64,000 nucleotides of DNA from Roseobacter sp. (GTDB taxonomy: Bacteria > Pseudomonadota > Alphaproteobacteria > Rhodobacterales > Rhodobacteraceae), in assembly GCA_015665415.1 (NCBI GenBank), contig JADFAE010000009.1, forward strand, positions 88,087 to 152,086, in the 5' to 3' direction. Each line of letters opens with the position of its first letter. Position 1 is the first letter of the stretch. Shown here piece after piece: positions 46,131-55,222 of this stretch. The notes below the pieces were generated by a model. The model had not been told where the DNA came from. It saw only the letters and a program-made list of their open reading frames with translations, and made no database searches. The position numbers and the translations under genes are program-made.

Positions 46131-47216
46131 ATGCGGATCCATTTCAAGACAACCTACAATGACGACATTCGTCTGTTTCCTGACCGCTGGACGTTTATGG
46201 TCTATGCCGCCCTGCTGGTGCTGGCCTTTGCGCTGCCTTATCTGATCGGCGAATTCTATCTCGGCGAGGTCACCAATGTGCTGATCTGGGCCATTGCCGG
46301 CCTGGGTCTGATGCTGCTGACCGGACAGACCGGTCAGGCGAGCCTGGGTCATGCCGCCTTTCTGGCAATTGGCTGCTATGCCAATACCATCCTGATCGAG
46401 CAGGGCGTGCCCTTTATTGTCGCCTTTCCGCTGGCGGGGATCATTACCGGACTGGTGGGCGTGTTGATCGCGATCCCGGTGCTGCGGCTGCATGGGATCT
46501 ATCTGGCGATCGCGACCATTGCCTTGTCGGTTCTGGCGGATGATATCATCGTGTTGACGGAACCCTGGAGCGGTGGGGTGTCCGGCAAGTTTCCCGAGAT
46601 GATCACCATCTTTGGGCTTGAAATCGAACGCTGGTCGATGCCGTCGCGGTTCTACTACCTGGTTCTGGTGGTCACCATCATCTGTACCCTGTTCTACCGC
46701 AATTTGCTGCGCTCGCCGCTGGGACGTGCCTTTGCAGCGGTGCGTGACAGTGAGGTTTCGGCCACAGCCATGGGGGTGCATATAGCCCGTACCAAGGGCA
46801 AGGCCTTTGGGCTCTCCTGCATGATCACCGGCTGGGCCGGGGCCTTGATGGGCTACTATGCCGGCACCTTCAACAACGAGACCTTCTCGCTGGTGATTTC
46901 CATCACCTTGTTGATGATGATCGTGATTGGCGGGCTGGGTACGATCCATGGCGCCTTTTTTGGCGCAGTGGTGGTGGCGTTCCTGCCGCAGGGCCTCTCG
47001 ATCCTCAAGGATGGGGTCTTTGGTAGTGGCGTTGCCATTCCCGGGCTTGAGACCGGTGTCTTTGGCGTCATCCTGATCCTCTTTATCCTGTTTGAGCCGA
47101 TGGGCATCTACGGGCGATGGCTCAAGATACGTATCTGGTTCGAGCTGTTCCCCTTTGCGCGCAAGGACATGTTCCGCCGCCAGAAATCCTACCTGAAGAC
47201 GGAGCGCCTGAGATGA
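46131..47216 (+). CDS. Branched-chain amino acid-type ABC permease (LivM family)
   Basis: A 361-residue second permease. LGLMLLTGQTGQASLGHAAFLAIGCYANTILIEQG and SPLGRAFAAVRDSEVSATAMGVHIARTKGKAFGLSCMITGWAGALMG are LivM hallmarks. The C-terminus has a basic cytoplasmic tail (RKDMFRRQKSYLKTERLR). AAGGTG precedes the ATG, and its stop overlaps the livG start (ATGA). Confidence 0.92.
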   Translation: MRIHFKTTYNDDIRLFPDRWTFMVYAALLVLAFALPYLIGEFYLGEVTNVLIWAIAGLGLMLLTGQTGQASLGHAAFLAIGCYANTILIEQGVPFIVAFPLAGIITGLVGVLIAIPVLRLHGIYLAIATIALSVLADDIIVLTEPWSGGVSGKFPEMITIFGLEIERWSMPSRFYYLVLVVTIICTLFYRNLLRSPLGRAFAAVRDSEVSATAMGVHIARTKGKAFGLSCMITGWAGALMGYYAGTFNNETFSLVISITLLMMIVIGGLGTIHGAFFGAVVVAFLPQGLSILKDGVFGSGVAIPGLETGVFGVILILFILFEPMGIYGRWLKIRIWFELFPFARKDMFRRQKSYLKTERLR

Positions 47217-47980
47217 GCCTTTTGGAAATCAACAATGCGACGCTGAAGTTTGGTGGCGTGGTGGCGGTGAATGATCTGAGCTTTTCGGTCGAAGAGGGGG
47301 AGGTCTATGCCATTGTCGGTCCCAACGGTGCTGGCAAGTCCACGGCCTTCAACCTGATCTCGCGCTTCTACGAGCCTTTTGCTGGCACATTTCGCTTTGA
47401 TGGCAACAACCTGCTGGATCTGGATGCGGATCAGGTGGCCGACCTTGGTATCGCGCGGACCTTTCAGAACATCGAGCTGTTTGATCACGCCACGGTGCTG
47501 CAGAACCTGTTGGTGGGGCGGCACCGCCATCGCAAAACGACGCTGCTGGAAGAGATGTTCTTTATGCCCCGGGTGCGCCGCGAGGAAGAACGCCATCGCG
47601 CGGCTGTGGAGGAGGTGATCGATTTCCTGGATCTGCAGCCCTATCGAAACAAGATGATCGCGGGACTTCCCTACGGGGTGCGCAAAGTGGTGGAGCTGGG
47701 ACGCGCTCTGGCTTCCGAACCACGTCTGCTGCTGCTGGATGAGCCTGCCTCTGGACTGTCGGTCGAGGAAACCCAGGACATGCGCTGGTGGATCGACGAT
47801 ATTCGCAAACAGATGGGGATCACGGTTCTGATGGTGGAGCATGACATGGGGCTTGTGTCCGGTGTGTCCGACCGGGTGCTGGCGCTGGCCGATGGGGCCA
47901 AATTGGCCGAGGGCACTCCGGCTGAGGTGCAGGCAGACCCGGCCGTCATTGAGGCCTATCTTGGCGCGGGGGCGGCGTGA
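47213..47980 (+). CDS. ABC transporter ATPase (LivG family)
   Basis: A 255-residue ATPase with Walker A GPNGAGKSTAFNLIS, Q-loop GIARTFQNIELF, and Walker B LLLLDEPASGLS. The signature region reads GLPYGVRKVVELGRAL, with GLPYGV in place of a canonical LSGGQ, as common in LivG. The start is ATG 47213, overlapping livM; the frame continues upstream to 47117 only as overlap. It is joined to livF by a one-base TGATG overlap. Confidence 0.92.
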   Translation: MSLLEINNATLKFGGVVAVNDLSFSVEEGEVYAIVGPNGAGKSTAFNLISRFYEPFAGTFRFDGNNLLDLDADQVADLGIARTFQNIELFDHATVLQNLLVGRHRHRKTTLLEEMFFMPRVRREEERHRAAVEEVIDFLDLQPYRNKMIAGLPYGVRKVVELGRALASEPRLLLLDEPASGLSVEETQDMRWWIDDIRKQMGITVLMVEHDMGLVSGVSDRVLALADGAKLAEGTPAEVQADPAVIEAYLGAGAA

Positions 47981-48753
47981 TGGGAGAAGCATTGCTGGAA
48001 ATCAAGAATCTCGAGAGCTTTTACGGGCCGATCATGGCGATCCGAGGCGTGTCGCTAAAGGTCGAAAAGGGGCAGATCGTGACCGTTCTGGGGGCCAATG
48101 GGGCGGGCAAGTCGACCCTGCTCAAGACCATTTCGGGCATCATGGACCCGGAAAAAGGTGAGGTGCTGTTCAATGGCAGCCCAATCCAGGGTCAGGAACC
48201 TCATCGCATCGTTGATCATGGCATTGTTCATGTGCCGGAGGGGCGCGAGGTGTTCCCGCTACTGACGGTGGATGAGAACCTCAGCCTGGGGGCCTATACC
48301 CGCAGCGACAAGGCCGAGATTGAGCGCGACCGGCAGATGGTCTTTGACTATTTTCCGATCCTGGCCGAACGTCGCAACCAGGAGGCGGGCACATTGTCCG
48401 GTGGGCAGCAGCAGATGCTGGCCATTGGGCGCGGGCTTATGCTGCGGCCGCAGATCATGCTGCTGGATGAACCAAGCCTGGGGCTCTCGCCGCTTTTGGT
48501 GCAGGAAATCTTTGCCATTCTGCGCCGTTTGAATGCGGAAGAGAATGTGACCATGATGTTGGTGGAACAGAATGCGCGTATCGCGCTGGACCTGGCGGAT
48601 GTGGGCTATGTGATGGAGATCGGCCGCATCGTGATGGATGGCTCTGCTGACCGGCTGATGGAAAGCGAGGACATCAAGTCTTTCTATCTGGGTCACCAGG
48701 AAGAGGGCCAGCGTGGCGAGAAACGTTGGAAACGCAAGAAGACATGGCGCTAG
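47980..48753 (+). CDS. ABC transporter ATPase (LivF family)
   Basis: A 257-residue ATPase with Walker A GANGAGKSTLLKTISG, signature TLSGGQQQMLAIGRGLM and Walker B IMLLDEPSLGLSPLLVQEIF. Typical LivF lines: IVDHGIVHVPEGREVFPLLTVDENL. Starts at ATG 47980 (GTG 47977 is possible). The tail after GHQEEGQ is basic and 15 residues longer than usual (RGEKRWKRKKTWR). Confidence 0.92.
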   Translation: MGEALLEIKNLESFYGPIMAIRGVSLKVEKGQIVTVLGANGAGKSTLLKTISGIMDPEKGEVLFNGSPIQGQEPHRIVDHGIVHVPEGREVFPLLTVDENLSLGAYTRSDKAEIERDRQMVFDYFPILAERRNQEAGTLSGGQQQMLAIGRGLMLRPQIMLLDEPSLGLSPLLVQEIFAILRRLNAEENVTMMLVEQNARIALDLADVGYVMEIGRIVMDGSADRLMESEDIKSFYLGHQEEGQRGEKRWKRKKTWR

Positions 48754-48764
48754 GAGGGGTCGAG

Positions 48765-50660
48765 ATGAACATGCAGATCGCACAACAGACCGGGGCTGCC
48801 CAGATCGAAATCAATGGCGTCTCCTACAATGCCGAGCTGGGCCAGAGGCCCATTCTGGTGGATGGCTGCGACACCATTCCGAAGTTGTTCCAATTGCGGT
48901 GTATGGGATTGCAAGATCGCACCGCCCATCGCGAAAAAGACATGGGGATCTGGAAATCTTTTTCCTGGAGTGATTATTGGGATCACGCCAAATGGATTGG
49001 CCTCGGGCTCAAATCCCTGGGATTGCAGCGCGGCGAGGTGATCTCGATCCTCAGCGAGGACCGCCGGGAGTGGCTCTATACTGATATGGGGGTGCAGGGG
49101 GTCGGCGGTATTGCATCCGGGGTCTATACCACCGATGCCGCGTCGCAGCTGGCCTATCTGATCAATGACAGCGACAGCCGCTTTCTGTTTGTCGAAAACG
49201 ATGAGCAGTTGGATAAATATCTGGAAATCGCCGATCAGGTCCCGGGCCTGACCAAGGTGATCATCTATGACCGCGACGGGCTCCATGACCTGGAGGAGGA
49301 GAAATGCATCTTCCTGGATGAGCTTTATGATCTGGGGCGGAGCTATGACGCCAAGCAGCCCGGAGCCTTTGAAGCCGAGATCGCGCAATCAAACCCCGAA
49401 GACACCGCGATGCTGATCTATACCTCCGGCACCACGGGCATGCCAAAGGGCGCCATGCTGGGGCATGAGAATATCCTGTCCTCGATGGAGGCCGGCGCAC
49501 GGGCTCTGGAAGTGAAACCCGAGGATGAACAGCTGTGCTTCCTGCCGCTCTGCCATATTCTTGAGCGCAATGTGTCCGTCTATTTCCCTTTGGGGGCTGC
49601 TTGTACCGTGAATTTTTCCGAAAGCGCGGAAACGGTTTTTGACAATATGCAAGAGGTCTCTCCAGCGACCTTTGTGGCGGTGCCGCGGGTCTGGGAAAAG
49701 ATCTATTCGCGGGTTCTGGTTCTGGCCCAGGAGGCAACGCCAATTGGACGCTGGGCCTTTCATCGCGCCCTCAAGGCCGGTGCCGCGCGGGCTGATTATG
49801 TGATGGCGGACAAGGCACCGCCGACAGCTGTGGCGGCGGCCTATGCCTTCTGGGACTTTATGGTCTTGCGCAACCTGCGCCGGATGCTGGGGATGGACAA
49901 GATGCGCCGGGGCGGCACCGGGGCTGCGCCGATTTCTCCGGAGCTGCTGAAATGGTATTGGTCCATCGGCGTGCCGCTGCTGGAGGGCTATGGCATGACC
50001 GAGAACTCCGGGGTGGCCAGCATCAACACGCTGGAAGAGAACAAGGCAGGCACCGTGGGGCGACCCGTTCCCGGGATCAAAGTTCGCATCGCCGAGGATG
50101 GCGAAATCCAGACCCTTGGACTCAACAATTTCCAGGGTTATTGGCGCAACAATGAAAAAACTGCAGAGACCTTTACCGCAGATGGATGGCTGCGTACCGG
50201 CGATGTGGGCCGGATTGATGAAGAGGGCTATGTGAGCATCACAGGTCGCATCAAGGACATCATCATTACTGCCGGGGGCAAAAACATCACCCCAGCAGAG
50301 ATCGAAAGCCGTCTGAAGTTCAGCCATTACATCTCAGATGCGGTGGTTATTGGCGACCAGCGCAAATATCTCACCTGTCTGATCATGATTGATCAGGAAA
50401 ATGTTGAAAAATTCGCACAGGACCGGAAGATACCCTTTAGCGACTTTGCGTCGCTCTGTGCTGCCGAGGAAGTGGTGGAGCAGCTCCGTCAGGAAATCGA
50501 GACGGTCAACAAAGGGTTCGCGCGGGTGGAACAAATAAAGGATTTCCGCCTGATCAATGTTCTGCTGACCGCAGAAGACGACGAGCTGACCGCTACGATG
50601 AAATTGAAACGCAGTTTTGTGGAGAAGAAGCACAAGGCACTGATCGACGATATGTATTGA
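48765..50660 (+). CDS. Long-chain acyl-CoA ligase (AMP-forming)
   Basis: A 631-residue adenylate-forming enzyme that activates a carboxylic acid to its CoA thioester. The AMP motif is MLIYTSGTTGMPKGAMLGH; others are EGYGMTENSGV, WLRTGDVGRIDEEGYVSITGRIKDIIITAGGKNITPAEIE and a C-terminal Lys-bearing strand. It belongs to the long-chain FadD15-like branch. I start at ATG 48765, seven bases after AGGAGG, rather than at in-frame ATGs inside livF. Embedded between livF and the binding-protein gene, it probably activates the imported acid. Confidence 0.93.
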   Translation: MNMQIAQQTGAAQIEINGVSYNAELGQRPILVDGCDTIPKLFQLRCMGLQDRTAHREKDMGIWKSFSWSDYWDHAKWIGLGLKSLGLQRGEVISILSEDRREWLYTDMGVQGVGGIASGVYTTDAASQLAYLINDSDSRFLFVENDEQLDKYLEIADQVPGLTKVIIYDRDGLHDLEEEKCIFLDELYDLGRSYDAKQPGAFEAEIAQSNPEDTAMLIYTSGTTGMPKGAMLGHENILSSMEAGARALEVKPEDEQLCFLPLCHILERNVSVYFPLGAACTVNFSESAETVFDNMQEVSPATFVAVPRVWEKIYSRVLVLAQEATPIGRWAFHRALKAGAARADYVMADKAPPTAVAAAYAFWDFMVLRNLRRMLGMDKMRRGGTGAAPISPELLKWYWSIGVPLLEGYGMTENSGVASINTLEENKAGTVGRPVPGIKVRIAEDGEIQTLGLNNFQGYWRNNEKTAETFTADGWLRTGDVGRIDEEGYVSITGRIKDIIITAGGKNITPAEIESRLKFSHYISDAVVIGDQRKYLTCLIMIDQENVEKFAQDRKIPFSDFASLCAAEEVVEQLRQEIETVNKGFARVEQIKDFRLINVLLTAEDDELTATMKLKRSFVEKKHKALIDDMY

Positions 50661-50704
50661 CGGCACCAAACCTGTGTCGAGAGATTTTCAAGGGAGGAAA
50701 ATAG

Positions 50705-51865
50705 ATGAAGAAACTGACAGCCACAATGATGGCAGGGGCGGTTACGCTGGCGGCAGGCACTGCTGCTTGGGCCGAAACGCAGGGCGTCACTGACAGCGAA
50801 GTCGTGTTCGGATCGGTCAACGACCTGAGCGGTATCTTTGCCGCCGTGGGTGTACCTGCGGTCAATGGCGCCAATATGCGTTTTGACGAAGCCAACGCGG
50901 CAGGCGGTGTTCACGGTCGCCAGCTGCGTTTTGTCGTCGAGGACAACGGTTATCAGATCCCCCGTGCGATGCAGGGCTACAACAAGCTTTTGAACCGCGA
51001 CAAGGTCTTTGCGATGATGCTCTCCCTGGGCACACCGATGAACATCGCAGGCTTCAAGCTTTTGGATCCGAAAGGGATTCCCAATATTGGGCCGCTCTCT
51101 GCTGCAAGACAGATGCTGCAAGATCCGGTTGAAAACAAGTTCATCGGTTTTTCCAGCTACTATGATCAGACCCAGGCTGGCGTCACCTATCTGACCAAAG
51201 AGTTTGGTGGAACCGAAGTCTGTGCGATGTATATCCCGTCCGACTTTGGCAAGGAAATCAAGGAAAGCGCCGAAGAGACTGCCGGTGCTTTGGGACTGAC
51301 CTTTGCCGGTGAGACCACCCACAAGCCGGATGAGCTGGATTTTGTTGGCTCCTTGACCAAACTCAAGGCAGCTGGCTGTGATGTCATTGCCATGGCTCTG
51401 GGTGTGCGTCAGGGGATCACGGTTGTCGGCACTGCCAAAAAGATCGGCTGGACTGACGTCAAATTCCTCAATACCTCGGCTGGGTTTCTTGATGTGGTCG
51501 CAGCGGTACCCGGTGGTGTCACCGAGGGTCTCTATGCGGCTGCCGGCTGGGTCGATTTGATTGCGCGGGCTGAAGATCCTGCTCCGGCTGAGTTTATGGC
51601 AAACTATGAGGCCAAATTCGGCCATCCCGCGAGTGGATTCGCGATGCTGGGATATGCTTCCGCTGACACCGTGGTGCGTGCCCTTGAAAATGCAGGCCAG
51701 GACCTGACCCATGAGAGCTTCATCGCAGGCATGGAAAGCCTCGACTTTTTTGATGCTCTTACGGATACGAATGTGTCCTACGGTCCCGATGATCATCGCG
51801 GCGTAGATGACATCGTGATTTCAATTGTTGAAAGCGGCAAATGGAAAGTCGTGAGCCGTCAATAA
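50705..51865 (+). CDS. ABC transporter substrate-binding protein (LivK-like, Peripla_BP_6)
   Basis: A 386-residue periplasmic receptor. The signal peptide is KKLTATMMAGAVTLAAGTAAWA. The mature start EVVFGSVNDLSGIFAAVGVPAVNGANMRFDEANAAGGVHGRQLRFVVEDNGYQ is typical of Peripla_BP_6, with DEANAAGGVHGR the hallmark. GGGAGGAAAATAG precedes the ATG. It ends the liv-type operon, closed by the terminator at 51919. Confidence 0.93.
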   Translation: MKKLTATMMAGAVTLAAGTAAWAETQGVTDSEVVFGSVNDLSGIFAAVGVPAVNGANMRFDEANAAGGVHGRQLRFVVEDNGYQIPRAMQGYNKLLNRDKVFAMMLSLGTPMNIAGFKLLDPKGIPNIGPLSAARQMLQDPVENKFIGFSSYYDQTQAGVTYLTKEFGGTEVCAMYIPSDFGKEIKESAEETAGALGLTFAGETTHKPDELDFVGSLTKLKAAGCDVIAMALGVRQGITVVGTAKKIGWTDVKFLNTSAGFLDVVAAVPGGVTEGLYAAAGWVDLIARAEDPAPAEFMANYEAKFGHPASGFAMLGYASADTVVRALENAGQDLTHESFIAGMESLDFFDALTDTNVSYGPDDHRGVDDIVISIVESGKWKVVSRQ

Positions 51866-51918
51866 CTCGATCTTGAGCAAATTCTTTCCCCCAATCAGTG
51901 GGGGAGAGGTATATGCAA

Positions 51919-51955
51919 GGGCCCGGTGCACAGGTTGCGCCGGGCCTGATTTATT
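51919..51955 (+). terminator. Candidate terminator of the liv operon
   Basis: GGCCCGG-TGC and GCG-CCGGGCC form a GC stem around CACAGGTT, followed by TGATTTATTT. A second C5/G5 hairpin lies just before, at about 51887-51904. Confidence 0.65.
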
Positions 51956-52078
51956 TGCAAAGAACGCCTGTCTCTGAACCCAATTATCCGCCTTCAAATG
52001 GGGTTTCCAACATATGCATTCACATATTGGAATGTAGTATTTTAGTGTGCTACGCTTCGACCCAACTGGAGGTGATAT

Positions 52079-53008
52079 ATGCTGTTAAACAGGCGACAAG
52101 TCCTAGCAGGGGGCACGGCAGCTGCGGTACTGCCGAGCCATGGCTGGGGCAGCCCGGCGTCAACAGGTATCAGTCTCAAACTCGGAGACATGCAGGTGCA
52201 GACGCTGTCTGATGGGCATTTGACATTGCCCCGGTCGTTGCTGTTTGCCGGGCTGGAGCCGGGGGCAGTCGCACCGATTTTGCAGGCACAGAACATTGGG
52301 CCAGGCCCAATCCAACCGCCGATCAACGTGACATTGATGCGACATCAAGGCCGGGTGGTTTTGTTTGATACCGGCTCCGGTCCGGCTTTCCAGGCCTCTG
52401 CTGGGCGGTTGAAAACCTCGCTCGATGCGGCCGGGCTTACCCCAGAGGAGGTGAGCCATGTGGTGTTCACCCATTGTCATCCCGATCATCTTTGGGGCGT
52501 GCTCGATGATTTCGATGATCCGCTGTTTCCCAATGCCAGCTACCTCGTGGGGCAGGTCGAATGGGATTATTGGTTCAACCCTGACACGGCCTCGACGATT
52601 TCGGCGGACCGGGCTTCGATGGCGGTTGGCGCGCGTCGCCGCTTGGCGGTACTGGCAGAGCGCGTGAGCCGATTTGCGGACGGAGAGGAAATCCTGCCGG
52701 GGGTAGGGGCCCATGCCACCTTTGGTCACACGCCTGGGCATATGTCCTTCCAGCTGCGTGCGGGCGGCGACAGCGCCCTGATCGGTGGCGATGCCATTGG
52801 CAACTCACATGTCAGTTTTGCAGAACCAAGCTGGCCGATTGGGACCGATCAGGATGCTGTCGCCGCGGCGCAAACCCGATTGCGGTTGCTGGATATGCTT
52901 GCACATGAGAAAATCCAGCTTATTGGCTATCATTTGCCCAATGGTGGCTTGGGTCGGGTCGAACGGTCTGACAGCCGCTTTCGATTTATCTCCGATGGTA
53001 GTATTTAA
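52079..53008 (+). CDS. Exported metallo-beta-lactamase-fold hydrolase
   Basis: A 309-residue enzyme. A Tat-type signal (NRRQVLAGGTAAAVLPSHG) suggests export of a folded metalloprotein. The MBL metal motif is FTHCHPDHLWGVLDDF; later ligands are in GHTPGHMSF and LIGGDA. The nearest relatives are lactonases and methyl-parathion-hydrolase-like enzymes; the substrate is not clear. GGAGGTGAT lies very close to the ATG. The gene precedes, at 214 AT-rich bases, a winged-helix regulator that may or may not control it. Confidence 0.88.
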   Translation: MLLNRRQVLAGGTAAAVLPSHGWGSPASTGISLKLGDMQVQTLSDGHLTLPRSLLFAGLEPGAVAPILQAQNIGPGPIQPPINVTLMRHQGRVVLFDTGSGPAFQASAGRLKTSLDAAGLTPEEVSHVVFTHCHPDHLWGVLDDFDDPLFPNASYLVGQVEWDYWFNPDTASTISADRASMAVGARRRLAVLAERVSRFADGEEILPGVGAHATFGHTPGHMSFQLRAGGDSALIGGDAIGNSHVSFAEPSWPIGTDQDAVAAAQTRLRLLDMLAHEKIQLIGYHLPNGGLGRVERSDSRFRFISDGSI

Positions 53009-53222
53009 TTTTTTGAAATCCTTGACTGGCGCAAAGTATGGGTAAAGCAATTTGTTAACATGTTGATAAGAGGGCGATCACCGCATAGGTTGTATAATAT
53101 TTACCTCGGTATCGAAATCTTCGATGAGTGGTATCTGGCAAGTTAATTAAAAATTTGGTTTACAATTTTGTGGAGAGTTGTTGTAATTTGTTTGTGTAAT
53201 TATTGTTTATTGGGATCTGATT

Positions 53223-54875
53223 ATGAGTGTTTTGCTTCGGTTGGGCCGATTTGGGGCCTTCAGTGTCGCCCAAGGCGATGGAACTGCAATCTCATTGGGT
53301 GCAAAGCATCAAGCGCTTCTCGCGCTGCTCTGCACGGCTGAGTCGGGGGTGCGCACGCGCGCATTTCTTGAGCAAACGCTGTGGAGCCTGGCGCAGCCGG
53401 AACAGGCCAAGGCCAGCCTGCGCACGGCCCTGTCGACGCTCAAACGGCATCTGGGCACAGCCTCAGGGGTGATCAGCGCCAACCGGGAACGGGTCATTCT
53501 GGATCTGGACAATGTTGCCTTTGACGATGGGGCGCAGGATGCGGAATTCATGGAGGGCTTTGAGCTGCCCTATGAAGGAGGGTTTGCTCGGTGGTTGCAG
53601 CAGGCCCGCAATGACATCGTGCCCGCTTCGGCTCAATCTGCAGAGGGCCAGGTGCAGGAGCGACGTCTGCGACCGGAACCTCTGTTGCCCCTGATTGCGG
53701 TCTTGCCCTTTGTGCAGTTGGCCCCAGGGGAGGATGCTTCGCCGTTGGGGTCTCTGGTTTCCGAAGAATTGTCCCGCAGCTTGGCACGCAGTCAGGCCTT
53801 CACCGTTACCTCCTACCTGGCCTCGCGGCAATTCGATCTGTCCAAGGTCAGCCCCGCAGAAGTGTCAGCTGTCGCGGGGGTCAAATTTTTGGTTTCCGGG
53901 TCGGTGCGGGCCAATGGCCAGATGATGTCTGCCGAGATAGAGCTGCACGACGCTGAGCGCGAACAGGTCATCTGGTCTCGTCACTTTGAGGGGCCGCTGT
54001 CGGATTTGATGGTGGGGGAAAGCCAGGCCCTGAGCCAGGTGACCCGTCAGATTGGTCAGACCCTGGTCGGCGAGGCCGTTCGGGTTGCCGGTTTCAAGCC
54101 GCTGTCCTGCCTCGAAGGGCACACGCTGTTGATGGCAGCGATTTCGATGATGCAGGAAATGACGCCGGACCGTTTTGCCCGTGCCCATGAAATCCTGACA
54201 GTTCTGCAAGAGCGGGATCCTAAGCACCCATTGGTCTTGACCTGGTTGGGGCTGTGGCATGTGATGCGGGTGCAAAAGGGGTTTTCCAGCGACCGCAAAC
54301 TGGATGCCGAATTGGCGGATAGATTTGCCAGTTCTGCGCTGGCCTCAGATCCGTGCTTTTCATTGGCACATACACTGAAAGGGGCGATTGCCAGCTATCT
54401 GCTGTTTCATTTTGATCAGGCGCAGGACTCATTTGATCTGGCTCTGAAGGACAATCCGAACGAGGCTTTGGCCATATTGCTCAAGGGGGCCACATGGGCC
54501 TATCAGGGGCGCCCGATCGAGGCGGTGCAGCTGACAGACGCCGCGCGGCGGCTGACACCGCTGGGGCCGCAGAAATACTATTTTGACTCGGTTTCGGCGC
54601 TCGCCAATCTTTCGGCTCAGAACTATGATCGCGCGATCGAACTGGCAGATCGCTCCCTGCAGGCCAATTCCGCATATCCCGCCAGCCTGCGAACCAAGGC
54701 GATTGCGCTCCAGCTTTCTGGCCGGATCGGAGAAGCGCGAGAAACGGTGCGGGACCTGATGTCAGCCTCACCCAGCTTCAACCTGTCTCAATATTTTCAG
54801 GAGCACCCGGCGACCGTCTCGCAAGCAGGGCATGAATGGGGTAAGGCCTTGAAGCAGGCGGGGGTTCCCGACTGA
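53223..54875 (+). CDS. SARP-like winged-helix regulator with TolB-like and TPR domains
   Basis: A 550-residue protein. Residues about 1-85 form a winged-helix DNA-binding domain of the SARP/BTAD type (LGRFGAFSVAQGDGTAISLGAKHQALLALL...KASLRTALSTLKRHLG). Residues about 155-285 form a TolB-like N-terminal domain (IAVLPFVQLAPGEDASPLGSLVSEELSRSLARSQAF; VSGSVRANGQMMSAEIELHDAE). The remainder is TPR-like helices. This architecture is common in proteobacteria near cyclase-type or CadC-like regulators. It has no membrane helix. The target is unknown; the nearest candidates are the adjacent MBL hydrolase and quinone oxidoreductase genes. Confidence 0.82.
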   Translation: MSVLLRLGRFGAFSVAQGDGTAISLGAKHQALLALLCTAESGVRTRAFLEQTLWSLAQPEQAKASLRTALSTLKRHLGTASGVISANRERVILDLDNVAFDDGAQDAEFMEGFELPYEGGFARWLQQARNDIVPASAQSAEGQVQERRLRPEPLLPLIAVLPFVQLAPGEDASPLGSLVSEELSRSLARSQAFTVTSYLASRQFDLSKVSPAEVSAVAGVKFLVSGSVRANGQMMSAEIELHDAEREQVIWSRHFEGPLSDLMVGESQALSQVTRQIGQTLVGEAVRVAGFKPLSCLEGHTLLMAAISMMQEMTPDRFARAHEILTVLQERDPKHPLVLTWLGLWHVMRVQKGFSSDRKLDAELADRFASSALASDPCFSLAHTLKGAIASYLLFHFDQAQDSFDLALKDNPNEALAILLKGATWAYQGRPIEAVQLTDAARRLTPLGPQKYYFDSVSALANLSAQNYDRAIELADRSLQANSAYPASLRTKAIALQLSGRIGEARETVRDLMSASPSFNLSQYFQEHPATVSQAGHEWGKALKQAGVPD

Positions 54876-55222
54876 GACAGCGTAGCCTCGCGGGCCGGGG
54901 GCTGTCATCCTTGAAGGGGCAACGGCGCTTTGCTCTGCGGGTCTGACGCGAAATCGAAAGCGGCGATGCAGCTGTCGGCCCTGGCCTCCTGTGCGCCTGA
55001 AACTCCTGTGTGCCTGGAACTTGCGCGCCCGTAGCCTGTGCTCCAGCAATCGTTGACCGCGCGTGTTGTCGCTCCGGCTGGTGGGGCAACGGAGCAGGCC
55101 CTCTGTCCTTCTCTGAACGGAACTGTATTCTGCCCTCAAGCTCTGCCGATGCGATCTGATTCAGGGTCGGGTGCGACCTAAGTCGGCAGGATGGAAACAG
55201 AACTTACAGGGACTTTGCAAAG
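54876..55222 (+). other. Intergenic region, no gene seen
   Basis: Nothing coding is supported. A degenerate repeat, CCTGAAACTCCTGTGTGCCTGGAACTT near 54997, is the only pattern. The promoter of the oxidoreductase gene is probably in its right end. Confidence 0.3.
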
